Both the position numbers and the translations under genes were made by a program. Of a DNA stretch of 64,000 nucleotides, positions 45,821-54,775 are shown piece by piece (the first letter of the stretch is position 1; every line of letters begins with the position of its first letter). The notes under the pieces were generated by a model. It saw only the letters and a list, made by a program, of their open reading frames with translations, did not search any database and was not told the DNA's origin. The DNA comes from Planctomycetales bacterium (GTDB lineage Bacteria; Planctomycetota; Planctomycetia; Planctomycetales; Planctomycetaceae). The stretch is from assembly GCA_028285345.1 (NCBI GenBank), contig JANQPT010000044.1:1-64000 (forward strand). Reading direction: 5' to 3'.

Positions 45821-47164
45821 CTATTTCGCCGGTTTGACTTGCAGCGTCACCTCGTCAGCGTTTTGCCCCAGGTTCGTCCTAACACCGTGCGGGTTCTTAA
45901 CCGTGATGTCGCCCGTGATGTCGGCCAGTTTGGCTTGGTTGTATTGTTCGTAGAGCGAAATCACCGGGCGGTCGAAGTCGTCTTCGACGGTGCAGCCGAC
46001 GAAGTCGACGCCGCCGAAAACCTCGACGCGTTTGGGGCGGTAGGGATGGATCCAGATAGGGGTCCATAGGCCGGCGTAGTTGCGGTCGCGGGCGGCGTTT
46101 TTGACGTGGCAATTGACGAAGCGGACGCGGGCGCCGGTGGTCGATTTGTCCTGCACCTTGATGCCGAACGCTTCGGTGTTCTCGACGGTGCAGTTGCGGA
46201 ATTCCACCAAGCCGCCCGGGCCGTCGTCGTGGATTTTTGTCACGCGGATGCCGGGTCCGCGACGGCTGGAGACGTAGCAGTCCTCGAACAGGATCGAAAC
46301 GTCTTCAGAGTTCTTCTTGAGGTGGGCGAGAAAGATCTCGATGCCGTCGCCGTAGTTATCGAGGAATTTGCAGTTGCGGAAGACGATATCCTTGAGCACC
46401 TGATCGGCGCCGTCCGGTTCGAAATCGACGCCTGATGACGGCGGGGTGCCCCAGGTGTTTTGGAAAACGCTGTCCTCAACCAGCAGGCCGTCGACGCTGA
46501 TGATGCTGATGCCTTGGCGATAGTTATTGTCGCAATTGACGTCCTTGATGTGAATGTTTTTGCAAGTCTTTTTTCCGCTGCCTCCATCGATATAGATCCC
46601 GTCGCCGCCGCTGTCGCGGAGCGTGATGCCGTAGACTTTGACATTCTCGCAGCCACGGATTGAGAGGGCCATCCGCCATTCGGCTTTCTCATATTGCCCG
46701 TACCAGCGGTGCCAGCCGAGGTTCTTGAGCACGACGCCGACGATGTAATCCTCTTTCTGCATGCGAACAGTGGCGCCGTAGCCGCTGATGGTCAGGTTCT
46801 TGATGCCGCGGGCTTTGAAGACCGAATCGCCACCCCCGCGGTATTCGCCCCGCTTGGCGGTGATGTTGGTCCCTTTTTCGAGGAACAGTTCCTGGTCGCC
46901 CGTCAAGTCAAGCGGGCGGACGATCCAATCACGGCCCATGTTGGGGACGATGACCTTTTTCGCGCCGGAATTGATGGCGGCTTGCAGCGCGTCGGTGGAG
47001 TCCTCCGGATCGAATCCCCACCAGGCGGCGTTGGCGGTGTCCCGCTTGCCGTCGGCGACCTCTTTGACCGCTTGGGGGTCTTTCTTGGGGAGCGTTTTCT
47101 CCGCGGCTTGCGCGAAGTTGGCTGTAAAGCAGATAGAACAGATAACGATGAGAGAGAGCCGCAT
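45821..47164 (-). CDS. Secreted right-handed beta-helix protein
   Basis: A 447-residue protein with a signal peptide (LSLIVICSICFTANFAQA). The body is a parallel beta-helix with ladders such as KNLTISGYGATVRMQKEDY, ENVKVYGITLRDSGGDGIYIDGG, KDVNCDNNYRQGISIISVDG and KDIVFRNCKFLDNYGDGIEIF. This resembles planctomycete polysaccharide-active beta-helices with two-domain architecture. It is not closely similar to the copy at 40622. Substrate unknown. Confidence 0.87.
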   Translation of the reverse strand: MRLSLIVICSICFTANFAQAAEKTLPKKDPQAVKEVADGKRDTANAAWWGFDPEDSTDALQAAINSGAKKVIVPNMGRDWIVRPLDLTGDQELFLEKGTNITAKRGEYRGGGDSVFKARGIKNLTISGYGATVRMQKEDYIVGVVLKNLGWHRWYGQYEKAEWRMALSIRGCENVKVYGITLRDSGGDGIYIDGGSGKKTCKNIHIKDVNCDNNYRQGISIISVDGLLVEDSVFQNTWGTPPSSGVDFEPDGADQVLKDIVFRNCKFLDNYGDGIEIFLAHLKKNSEDVSILFEDCYVSSRRGPGIRVTKIHDDGPGGLVEFRNCTVENTEAFGIKVQDKSTTGARVRFVNCHVKNAARDRNYAGLWTPIWIHPYRPKRVEVFGGVDFVGCTVEDDFDRPVISLYEQYNQAKLADITGDITVKNPHGVRTNLGQNADEVTLQVKPAK

Positions 47165-47215
47165 GGTGTTTCCTTTAATACGTTGGAATGAGTTTGGCGA
47201 TTTGGAAAGTCCAAC

Positions 47216-47306
47216 ATTTTTTAGCCACGGATTGACACGGATTGAACACGGATGTTACGAGACGGCCACAGTTTTGTAGGGTGCGTCGCGACGCACCGCC
47301 TTTGAC
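47216..47306. repeat. AGCCACGGATTGACACGG and GTGCGTCGCGACGCAC repeats
   Basis: The 313-base spacer upstream of the beta-helix gene carries the tandem ACGGATTGACACGGATTGA word and a TAGGGTGCGTCGCGACGC palindrome. Both words are common spacer repeats in this window (other TAGGGTGCGTC copies near 45004, 47865, 51139, 51549). The remainder shows nothing recognisable. Confidence 0.65.
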
Positions 47307-47478
47307 TAAATCCTCGCTATCGCTTCGCAGTGGATTTCAATCGTGTGCGCGAATTTGATCAATTCTCCGGATGTCCGTCCACACGATAATCTACTCAGAA
47401 CCAAGCCCTTCGAATTCGGATTTCAGTGATTGCCCAGATGCCGCAATCGCTGCACATCGAAGTGTGATGGCGGACACA

Positions 47479-47835
47479 TCACTCTGCTAATGTCTGTCGG
47501 TAGTTGTTGATCGACTGAACGAATGCCCTAGCATTCTCGGCGAATGGTCCGCGGAAGCAACATAATTCGGCGATTGACTCTTCAGCAGCCAGGCGATTGG
47601 TAGGCAGTGATTGAGTGATGCCGACGGCCCACACTCCTTGTCCCTTTTTTCGATTGCCATCCCATTGCGGGTCGACGAGGAAGGATATTACCAGCGTCAT
47701 GCCCCAGTCTTGTCGTGTTGATGAAATTGTCCAGTGCTCATCGGCCCACCAACCGGCGCCGTCAGGATCAATCGACTCAACCTCCCAGCCGTGTTGGCGA
47801 AGTTCACGCAACAGGATGGCCTTAAATGCATTCAT
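47479..47835 (-). CDS. Hypothetical protein
   Basis: A 118-residue soluble protein (begins MNAFKAILLRELRQHGWEVE; contains WWADEHWTISSTRQDWG). Its aromatic-rich pattern and size resemble small proteins of immunity or SMI1-like type, but I recognise no family. It ends near a TAGGGTGCGTC repeat and starts 29 bases from another. Confidence 0.55.
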   Translation of the reverse strand: MNAFKAILLRELRQHGWEVESIDPDGAGWWADEHWTISSTRQDWGMTLVISFLVDPQWDGNRKKGQGVWAVGITQSLPTNRLAAEESIAELCCFRGPFAENARAFVQSINNYRQTLAE

Positions 47836-47864
47836 TCGGCTGGAGTTATTGCTTGCAAAGTTTT

Positions 47865-47890
47865 GTAGGGTGCGTCGCGACGCACCCTAC
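47865..47890. repeat. Perfect 26-bp GTGCGTCGCGACGCAC palindrome
   Basis: A perfect palindrome, the most symmetrical copy of the TAGGGTGCGTC family, four bases from the stop codon of the DUF1501 gene at 47894. It could act as a transcription end signal for that gene. Confidence 0.75.
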
Positions 47891-47893
47891 GAG

Positions 47894-49246
47894 TTAGGCC
47901 AGTAATTCCGCAATCGGCTGCCCGTTGACCGGGATCGGAATCGGGCGGCCGGAGAAGTCGGTGAATTCGATGCGGGTGTGGTCGATGCCCAGGTGTTGAT
48001 AAATGGTGGCCAGAAAGTCGCCACTGCTGATGCGGCGCTCGACGACCTGTTCGCCGCGAGCGTCGGTGCCGCCGATAACTTGTCCCGTGTTGATCCCGCA
48101 GCCGGCGAAGAGCATCGATGTGGCGCTGGGCCAGTGGTCGCGACCTGGTTGTTTGACGCCGCTGGCGCTGTCGGGTGCGTAGGAGATTTTCGGCGTGCGG
48201 CCGAATTCGCCGGTAACCAGCACGAGCACGCGTTCGTCGAGACCCCTTTCGTAAACATCTTCGATGAGCGTCGTGACCGCTTGATCGAAATAGGGCGCAC
48301 GGGATTTCATGGCGTCGAAACAGTGATGGTTGACGGCGTGGTCGTCCCAATTCTGTACGCGTCCGCACAACGGACCGGCCAGCGTGACGGCGACGAGATC
48401 GACGCCCGCTTCAACCAGCCGTCGTGCCAACAGGCAGCGTTGACCCCAGGCATTGCGGCCATAACGGTCGCGGAGGCGCGGGTCTTCTCGACCGAGATCG
48501 AACGCGCGCTGCGCTTCGGGCCGGGTGAGCATTTCCCACGCCATCTGTTCAAACGAATCGCGGGCTTGCATGTCGTCGAGAACCTCGACGGTCCGCTGCA
48601 TGCGGTCGAGTTGTTTCCGCAGGCTCATCCGCGAACCGATGCGGGACTTGCGGTCGTCGCTTTGCATACCGACGTTGGGGACCGTGAAGTTGTCGGCATT
48701 CGGGTCGGCATTGACGGCGAATGCCTCATAGGCGGGTCCCAGGTACGCGGCGCCGAGATAAGGGATCGGCGTCGCGCCGATGTAGTTGGGGAGCGAGCGG
48801 TCGAAGCTGCGGCGGGCGTAGTTGGCGACAGTCAGAAAATCGGGATGTTCCGGCCGCGGCGTGAACTGCCGAATGTCGTGTCCGGTAAACATCTGTTGCT
48901 GGCCGATGCCGTGGCAAAAGCCGGTGTGGACCATCGAGCGCAGAATCGTGAACTTGTCGGCAATCTGCGCATGACGCGGCAGCAGTTCGCAGATGTCAAG
49001 CCCCGGCACGCTCGTGCGAATTGGATCGAACGGCCCGCGATATTCCGACGGAGCGTGCGGCTTGGGGTCGTAGGTCTCCAGATGGCTGGCGCCGCCGTGG
49101 AGGAAGACGAGAATCAGGGCGGTGGGACGTTCGCGCTGTTGCTCGCCGGCGAGTGTTCGCAGACGGAGCAACCCCGGCAGCGACAAGCTGGTCAGCCCGG
49201 CAAGTCCGCCTGTGAGGAAGGAACGGCGGGGGAGGGTGTGGTCCAC
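47894..49246 (-). CDS. DUF1501 family protein, orphan copy
   Basis: A 450-residue DUF1501 protein with leader PRRSFLTGGLAGLTSLSLPG. Motifs: LILVFLHGGASHLETYDPKP, HTGFCHGIGQQQMFTGHD, VTGEFGRTPKISYAPD and GRDHWPSATSMLFAGCGINTGQ. It is closest in pattern to 42965-44329. No cytochrome partner within the window. Confidence 0.93.
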   Translation of the reverse strand: MDHTLPRRSFLTGGLAGLTSLSLPGLLRLRTLAGEQQRERPTALILVFLHGGASHLETYDPKPHAPSEYRGPFDPIRTSVPGLDICELLPRHAQIADKFTILRSMVHTGFCHGIGQQQMFTGHDIRQFTPRPEHPDFLTVANYARRSFDRSLPNYIGATPIPYLGAAYLGPAYEAFAVNADPNADNFTVPNVGMQSDDRKSRIGSRMSLRKQLDRMQRTVEVLDDMQARDSFEQMAWEMLTRPEAQRAFDLGREDPRLRDRYGRNAWGQRCLLARRLVEAGVDLVAVTLAGPLCGRVQNWDDHAVNHHCFDAMKSRAPYFDQAVTTLIEDVYERGLDERVLVLVTGEFGRTPKISYAPDSASGVKQPGRDHWPSATSMLFAGCGINTGQVIGGTDARGEQVVERRISSGDFLATIYQHLGIDHTRIEFTDFSGRPIPIPVNGQPIAELLA

Positions 49247-49399
49247 GTTGGCATCCCCTGGTTGGTGGTGGGAGGGTGAATTGATTGTAACGTGAGGGGG
49301 CGTGGGCTGTCACGTGCGGGGGTGGAGGATTTGTAGGGTGCTAGGGTGGGCGGATGGGGTCGTCGCGATAGCGACGCCCCCAGGTTATTGGTGTGGCAT

Positions 49400-49488
49400 T
49401 GCTATTTTTTCGCCCCGTCGATTACAAACGCTGTTGTACGTCGATACGCTGCGGGCTACGGCTGGCGCCTTCGACCGCAGGCACCCGG
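49400..49488 (+). repeat. Direct repeat A upstream of the KAP gene
   Basis: Shares the core ACAAACGCTGTTGTACG and GGGCTACGGCTGGCGCCTTC with 50899-50983, in the same orientation and with the same order. A third, shorter copy is at 54272-54320. The two long copies flank the KAP NTPase gene. Confidence 0.8.
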
Positions 49489-49525
49489 CGATCTTGTTAA
49501 GACCAAGTTAGCTCCAGAGATTGAA

Positions 49526-50875
49526 ATGGAAGTTTCCACATTCGACGACGATTTGCTCAGCCTATCCGAGTTCGCAATTCGGCTAGAGAAGTACATAGAA
49601 GTTGAGCATCACTTCGTCCAAGGCAGTCTAGTTGTCGCGCTTAGTTCAAAGTTTGGCTCCGGGAAGACAACGTTCCTCAAGATGTGGAAAGCTAGACTTG
49701 AAACCAGGGAAAACGAGAACGAAAGGCCATTGGTGATCGCCTTGAACGCTTGGGAAAGCGATTACTACGGAGATCCGCTTTTCGCCATCATCTCAGCACT
49801 AGCTTCGTCTTTGCAGAACAGTGACCGATCCGCGGAATCCCTGATTAGTGCCGCCAAGGATGTAGGATGGTTTGCGACAGCAATCGCTGGGCAGATAGCA
49901 CGGAAGTTTACTGGCATTGATCCTATTGCAGCGGGAGATCTTGCCGAGAAGAAGAATGCCAAAAGGGAAGAAAGCACGAACGTGCCGATGGATGCGTTTT
50001 CGATCTATCAGGGTCGGAAAGATGCGATGACTCATCTACAACTGGCCATAAAGGAGTTCGTAGCAGATTCCAAATCGAGGGTGTTGTTTCTCGTCGACGA
50101 ACTTGACCGCTGTCGACCTGATTATGCCATCACCTATCTTGAAACCATAAAACACATATTTGACGTGCAAGGCGCAGTTTTCATTCTCGCAGCAGATCGC
50201 GAGCAACTCGAAAACTCCGCAAAGACTGCGTTTGGTTCGGATCTCAATTTCGAGGAATACTACCGAAAGTTTGTGCACCGAGAAGCAACGCTTCCACCGA
50301 TTTCAGATCCTGGCTACGAGAAACTGGCTTCGACGTACGTCAAGTACTACCTGGAACGAGACGGCCTACGCAACTGCTTCATAAAGACTGAGTCAAGAGA
50401 TGTCCAAAGTATCATCGAACTCGTCGGAGCATTGAGACTGACCCCGCGGCAGATACAAGAGATGTTCCGGATTCTTGGGCATGTCTTTGAGACGTCTGAA
50501 GAGAAAAAAGGGCAATTAAGGTGGTGCATCGGCATGGGAACGATTGCCATGGCAGCGTTCAGGGTAGGCAAACCTCGAATCTTTCACCTTTTAGGATCTG
50601 GGCAGTGTGATCCTCAGGAAGCGGTGACATTCTTGGCCGATCTACTTGAAAGCAGTCACGTCGAGTGGTGGTTCATACTTTTACTGACGGGAGGGGGCTT
50701 AAAAGTTGCCGAAAGCGAGTCTCAGGAGCAAGTTATGTCTAGAGTTGGCCTTATCGCTGAGGGCGCGGAATCTACTCGCCTCAACAATGGGCAGTGGTAT
50801 GAAGGGTGGGCGCATTCAACTGTGGGATTCGTTCAGATTCACGAAAAGATTGAACAAATCTCACAATGGAATTAG
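49526..50875 (+). CDS. KAP family P-loop NTPase
   Basis: A 449-residue P-loop NTPase of the KAP group. Walker A is seen as SSKFGSGKTTFLKMW near residue 36 and Walker B as FLVDELDRCRPDYAITYLETIK near 190, followed by FILAADREQLENSAKTAFG, the KAP-specific region. No membrane helices are evident, unlike many KAP proteins. I chose the ATG at 49526 because the longer frame to 49346 runs through a repeat. Base and codon use looks more AT-rich than surrounding genes. KAP proteins occur in phage exclusion and signalling; the role here is unknown. Confidence 0.85.
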   Translation: MEVSTFDDDLLSLSEFAIRLEKYIEVEHHFVQGSLVVALSSKFGSGKTTFLKMWKARLETRENENERPLVIALNAWESDYYGDPLFAIISALASSLQNSDRSAESLISAAKDVGWFATAIAGQIARKFTGIDPIAAGDLAEKKNAKREESTNVPMDAFSIYQGRKDAMTHLQLAIKEFVADSKSRVLFLVDELDRCRPDYAITYLETIKHIFDVQGAVFILAADREQLENSAKTAFGSDLNFEEYYRKFVHREATLPPISDPGYEKLASTYVKYYLERDGLRNCFIKTESRDVQSIIELVGALRLTPRQIQEMFRILGHVFETSEEKKGQLRWCIGMGTIAMAAFRVGKPRIFHLLGSGQCDPQEAVTFLADLLESSHVEWWFILLLTGGGLKVAESESQEQVMSRVGLIAEGAESTRLNNGQWYEGWAHSTVGFVQIHEKIEQISQWN

Positions 50876-50898
50876 GGATGGATGTCTGGCGTCACATC

Positions 50899-50983
50899 GC
50901 CATTTTGTCCGGTCGAATTCAAACGCTGTTGTACGCCGATAACCTGGGGGCTACGGCTGGCGCCTTCGACCCCAGGCATCCGG
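50899..50983 (+). repeat. Direct repeat B downstream of the KAP gene
   Basis: Same words in the same order as 49400-49488 (ACGCTGTTGTACG, GGGCTACGGCTGGCGCCTTC, AGGCAYCCGG). It begins 24 bases after the KAP stop codon. Confidence 0.8.
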
Positions 50984-51008
50984 TGGATGGATGAATGGCT
51001 AACGCCGT

Positions 51009-51115
51009 ACAGCGAGAAGCCTCCTGAACGAGGCTCAGCGGGGCGGGAACACCTCTCACCCCGTCATGAATGGCGGGGCTATGACCGCGGTGCGGGGAAA
51101 CCAGGTGAACCGGTT
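51009..51115. repeat. Triple TGAA-loop hairpin element, copy 2
   Basis: AGCCTCC-TGAA-CGAGGCT, CCCCGTCA-TGAA-TGGCGGGG and AACCAGG-TGAA-CCGGTT. Same order and loops as 44418-44530. It follows direct repeat B without a gene between. The stretch 50876-51230 holds these repeats and a TAGGGTGCGTC copy but no gene. Confidence 0.8.
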
Positions 51116-51230
51116 TTTTTCGGGTGAGTTATTGTAATTTGTAGGGTGCGTCAAGACGCACCGCATCGATCCTTGAAGAGACCAAGGTGCGTCGCGACGG
51201 ACGGTACGGCTCGGAGTACGAGGTTCGGTA

Positions 51231-51536
51231 ATGAACGCGGATAATCAACCAGCGCAGTCGACATGTGAATCGAGCGGCCGGATGGCGTTGGTAAAGACTG
51301 TGACGCTAACCATGTTGCTTTTCTTCGCTTGTACGGCGATTCCGTTCATCTTGAGTGTTCACGTTCATCCCTTTGTGGGCCTGGTTGCAGCGATCGTCGC
51401 GATCAGAGCTTGGACATTCCTCGTTCGGCCCATGCCGGGATTTGTGCAGGGCATTATCTCGCTCAATGGGCTATTCTCAACGGTGGCAATCTTCGTCGTT
51501 TGTTTGATGCATGTCGTTGAGCACTATTGGAGGTGA
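51231..51536 (+). CDS. Small membrane protein
   Basis: A 101-residue protein with three predicted helices (TLTMLLFFACTAIPFILSV, PFVGLVAAIVAIRAWTFLV and LFSTVAIFVVCLMHVVEHYW) and a polar N-terminus. No family recognised. Located in the accessory stretch between repeats; nothing suggests a partner gene. Confidence 0.6.
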   Translation: MNADNQPAQSTCESSGRMALVKTVTLTMLLFFACTAIPFILSVHVHPFVGLVAAIVAIRAWTFLVRPMPGFVQGIISLNGLFSTVAIFVVCLMHVVEHYWR

Positions 51537-51591
51537 ATTGTGAATCTCGTGCGGTGCGTCGCGATGCACGCTACGGCTTAGTGCAACATCT

Positions 51592-52269
51592 TCAGTGTGT
51601 TTCATCCCATAGATCGTCCACGTGTGTTTCGCAACCGTCGGCATCGACGCACCACAATTCAGCCTCGTTACCGCCAAAAAGAGGACCCCAACAGATTTCC
51701 CACTTCACGAGAAGCGGAGTTGCGTGCTCGGCCACGCCTTTTGTTGCAATTTTGTGCCAAGGCGCGTCAAGCGACGGGTTCGACTGAATCTCCCAGTGCT
51801 GGAAGACGTACCACCATGGTAATTCCCAATCATACCACGGCCTGTCGTAAATCATGTGCCACTCGCTGAGTTCGTCCGGTGTGAGAAAGACGCTATTACG
51901 ATATGTCGACGGCCACTCCGACATGACTATCGGAAGCACAGCCAATGGAGCGGTGAAGATTGCGGCTGTGAAATTGTTTCGCTGAGGAACGCGTTCGGCG
52001 CTCGCGATCCTCGGCTGAAGAATTCGGCGGTACGCTAGATCAATGGGTGTTAGGTCACTTTCGGCCGGGATTGGGTTTGACTGACGGGCGTGCTCAACGA
52101 ATTCTTGAAGCTGTGGGAACCAAACCTCGAATAACGCCGCGGAATCAGTAATGCCCTGGAGAAAACCGCGCGTGAATTCTAGCCCATTATCATCGGCGAT
52201 GCGCTCAATTAACTTACGATGTTCTCCAAGCCGCTCGATCTCCCCGATCATGTCTTCTGGCAATTTCAT
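51592..52269 (-). CDS. Hypothetical protein
   Basis: A 225-residue protein with one hydrophobic segment in the middle (FTAAIFTAPLAVLPIVM) and an aromatic-rich C-terminal half (YDRPWYDWELPWWYVFQHWE). No motif recognised. It ends 12 bases before... the next minus-strand gene starts upstream at 52770, so 52770-51592 may be one transcript with the membrane protein first. Confidence 0.6.
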   Translation of the reverse strand: MKLPEDMIGEIERLGEHRKLIERIADDNGLEFTRGFLQGITDSAALFEVWFPQLQEFVEHARQSNPIPAESDLTPIDLAYRRILQPRIASAERVPQRNNFTAAIFTAPLAVLPIVMSEWPSTYRNSVFLTPDELSEWHMIYDRPWYDWELPWWYVFQHWEIQSNPSLDAPWHKIATKGVAEHATPLLVKWEICWGPLFGGNEAELWCVDADGCETHVDDLWDETH

Positions 52270-52281
52270 GGTTCGTCTCCG

Positions 52282-52770
52282 CTAAGCGGACGGTGCGCGC
52301 GGTGTTACGTGTCGTTCTTGGTCGCTTTCCCGAAACCGGCTCTCGTACAGCAGGCAAGTGCTGAACAGGAGCATGCTGTAGATTCCCAATTCTGATTTCA
52401 TGCGTTCCACACGGTCTGCGGTCCACTGCTCGATGCATTCTGACGCTACGCCGGCCGTGGCCGTGGACATCTCTTTTGGCGGCCCGCCGAGGATGGCAAT
52501 AAACTTCAATTGGTGGTTGAGGGACAACATGAGCGATAGACACAGGATCGCACAGGGGCCTGTCAGGAAGAACAGTCTGAGTCGATCGGGCCTGGCTAAT
52601 TGCTTCTCGCGCAGGACCAGCCAGTGAGCGACGGCGAGTGCAGGTGAAGCAAGCAGCAAGAGGCATGCGGCCTGGAAATCGTACAATTCGGTATGGGTTC
52701 CAATCAGCACGACCAACAACAAGCACTCTGCGGCTGTGGCGGCATAGACACGTGTGCCCAACATGTTCAA
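52282..52770 (-). CDS. Hypothetical four-helix membrane protein
   Basis: A 162-residue protein with about four helices (YAATAAECLLLVVLIG, ACLLLLASPALAVAHWLVL, LFFLTGPCAILCLSLML, and YSMLLFSTCLLYES). A loop of polar residues separates the third and fourth. The stop is 12 bases before the start of the 225-residue protein on the same strand. No family recognised. Confidence 0.62.
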   Translation of the reverse strand: MNMLGTRVYAATAAECLLLVVLIGTHTELYDFQAACLLLLASPALAVAHWLVLREKQLARPDRLRLFFLTGPCAILCLSLMLSLNHQLKFIAILGGPPKEMSTATAGVASECIEQWTADRVERMKSELGIYSMLLFSTCLLYESRFRESDQERHVTPRAPSA

Positions 52771-52843
52771 CGTCTCCGAAATGGCGGTTCACCAGATTGG
52801 TAAACGTCGAACCGGTTGGATTGTTCACAATCAGTAGGGTTTG

Positions 52844-53587
52844 TTATTGGGGCGCCGTTTTGGCGATGGCGGCTCGGATGAGTTCGAGTGCCGTGGCCAC
52901 GCTGCCTCTTTTTCCGAAGGTCTCATCGAGACAGCGTGCCCATTCCACTCTCCTTCTCTTGGATCCGGTGACGCCTTCTCCGGGAGACGCGTCATGTTCA
53001 AGAAACTGGTCGATCGCGTCCCAGGTGGCACCTGCCATCTCGTTGAACAGCAGAGCCAAGAGCGAAACCGTCGCCAGCTCGCAATTTGCCTTTCCCTCGA
53101 CGGCGAAATCGAAATCCGGCGTATAGCGAGCATTCAGCCAACGAATGAACCTCAAGCAATGGAGCACCGCTTCCAGACCGGCCGCTTGACACGCTTTGAC
53201 AATCATGCAGACGCCGTGGTCCGGAATCGGATTGACGGCTGTCGATGAGTGCGAATCACAGAACAAGTACAGAGATGCCAGATAGATACAAATGTATGCC
53301 GTCTCTGCGAGTTCTTTTTCGGTGGGCAAACAGCAGACGTAGTCGTGCAGTTCGGAACAGATGCGACGTGCATGCCCGGCTGACGGAAACGCATGGTCTT
53401 TTGGCGGGCGCCAGTAATCCGACAGACTTGGAAGATCAAGATGCTCCAACCGCAGTTCCAGTTCCGGGATATACTGCTCCACATTGTCGACAAACGATTG
53501 CGGAATGCGTTCGTCCAAGAAGCGCACGTACTCGCTTTCTGAGAATCCACCGAGAAATCGGTCAAGGACGTTGTCGATGTGTTCCAT
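52844..53587 (-). CDS. Hypothetical soluble protein
   Basis: A 247-residue, mainly helical protein (begins MEHIDNVLDRFLGGFSESEY). Contains several cysteines and a leucine-rich central region (YICIYLASLYLFCD) but no recognised domain. It shares strand with the next two downstream genes; a 73-base gap separates them. Function unknown. Confidence 0.6.
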   Translation of the reverse strand: MEHIDNVLDRFLGGFSESEYVRFLDERIPQSFVDNVEQYIPELELRLEHLDLPSLSDYWRPPKDHAFPSAGHARRICSELHDYVCCLPTEKELAETAYICIYLASLYLFCDSHSSTAVNPIPDHGVCMIVKACQAAGLEAVLHCLRFIRWLNARYTPDFDFAVEGKANCELATVSLLALLFNEMAGATWDAIDQFLEHDASPGEGVTGSKRRRVEWARCLDETFGKRGSVATALELIRAAIAKTAPQ

Positions 53588-53618
53588 GATGAATCGCCGT
53601 TGAGTTCGGTCTCATTAA

Positions 53619-53690
53619 GTAGGGTCCGCTATGCGGACCGAGGTTGTGCGCGATGCTGTCGTGATCGTCGGTCCGCACAGCGGACCCTAC
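53619..53690. repeat. Inverted pair of GGGTCCGC words
   Basis: GTAGGGTCCGCTATGCGGACC and its inverse GGTCCGCACAGCGGACCC-TAC face each other across about 30 bases. The pair lies in the spacer upstream of the minus-strand gene at 52844. Confidence 0.65.
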
Positions 53691-53742
53691 GGCATTCGTG
53701 ACGCGAGAGCATCGCACGCGGCGTCGTGATGCAAACTACGGC

Positions 53743-54198
53743 TCAAGTGTCATTGGTCAATTTCATGGTGTGTGAGCAATTGGAGTTCTCACTACAACAA
53801 AGAAAACCGATGGATCGGTAGAACCGGTCCGCCACCGTATTGTCCGTGCGAAGTCGCAACAGTAGAAAATCATGTCTCGCATCGTCGATTACAGCCTGGA
53901 CCAGCTCTTTGCCAATTCTTTTGCGGCGAAATGTTGTACGAACATAGAGATGCCGCAACCGCCCAACTGAAGGGTCATCAACGTACGGGTCTCGATTCAA
54001 TCCACAGACGCCCACGAGCTGTTGATCAACGGTGGCAGCATACATGGCTTCTCCGGTTTGATCGAATCGGTTGACGCCCAAATTCCATTCGTCCACAAAA
54101 CGAAGCATGAACTGAAATCCTTCCCCCACGCTTTCATCGACGAGTTGATCAACTTGTGGTAGCGGCAACTCAAAGATCCGATGAATTTCAACAGGCAT
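53743..54198 (-). CDS. GNAT family N-acetyltransferase
   Basis: A 151-residue acyltransferase-fold protein from the ATG at 54198, preceded by GGAGC. The acetyl-CoA-binding region is seen as LRHLYVRTTFRRKRIGKELVQAVIDDA, with RRKRIGK as the pyrophosphate loop, and a C-terminal YRSIGFLCCSE. An in-frame extension of 51 codons to 54351 is made entirely of the GGGCTACGGCTGG repeat and was rejected. Acceptor unknown. Confidence 0.8.
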   Translation of the reverse strand: MPVEIHRIFELPLPQVDQLVDESVGEGFQFMLRFVDEWNLGVNRFDQTGEAMYAATVDQQLVGVCGLNRDPYVDDPSVGRLRHLYVRTTFRRKRIGKELVQAVIDDARHDFLLLRLRTDNTVADRFYRSIGFLCCSENSNCSHTMKLTNDT

Positions 54199-54271
54199 GC
54201 CGGAAGCTCCTCGAATGTGATAGCAAACCACCGTTCCGCCCGATTCATCAATATTGTAGGTTGCGAGGTTC

Positions 54272-54320
54272 GCCGATAGCCTGGGGGCTACGGCTGGCGC
54301 CTTTGACCCCAGGCACCCGG
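54272..54320. repeat. GGGCTACGGCTGG repeat, third copy
   Basis: Same core as 49400-49488 and 50899-50983 (CCTGGGGGCTACGGCTGG then ACCCCAGGCACCCGG), without the preceding AAACGCTGTTGTACG word. Confidence 0.75.
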
Positions 54321-54368
54321 CGCAACCAGGAATTGATGCTGGCTCTACCAAGTTAGAGACCTAGAACC

Positions 54369-54775
54369 ATGATCTTCATAGACTTAAAGTGTGGACGATC
54401 TGTGTACATTTCGGACTTCCATTACTCTCGAACATACGGTGGGTTGCTCGAGGGCGCACCGAATGAAGAGTGAATGACCGGATCATTGCCCGGGCACTGA
54501 ACCGTATGGAAACAATCTGGGGGAAGCGCAAAACATACCTGATACCTCCAAATGTGAACACAACGGAGCCGGAACATCCGTCCCTGCCATCGACGGAATT
54601 GACTGCCTGGATAACGTGCAACGAGCCAGTTGACAGCAACTATATGGGTTCAGAACTCGTGCTCGTTTGGTATCTTCACGATCAAGAATTTGAGTCGTCT
54701 TCGATACGAGATGTTACCTCCGCCGCACTTCAAACAATCGATTGGAATGATCTCGCAGAAGATTTCGACTGGTAG
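54369..54775 (+). pseudogene. Small gene split by a one-base frameshift
   Basis: Frame one runs from ATG 54369 for 34 codons (MIFIDLKCGRS..., ending LLEGAPNEE) to TGA 54471. A second frame starts at GTG 54470 and gives 101 residues (NDRIIARALNRMETIWGK, ending NDLAEDFDW). Joined with a minus-one shift they form one continuous, coherent protein of about 135 residues that resembles a family of small planctomycete proteins. A single-base loss near 54470 (or a base-call error) explains the split. Start of the first frame lies just after a repeat. Confidence 0.6.

Noticed and set aside
47978-49279. 433-codon plus-strand frame opposite a DUF1501 gene
   Set aside because: Same reason: shadow of 47894-49246.
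49346-49525. Upstream extension of the KAP frame
   Set aside because: The 60 extra codons are translation of the direct repeat; no ribosome-binding site.
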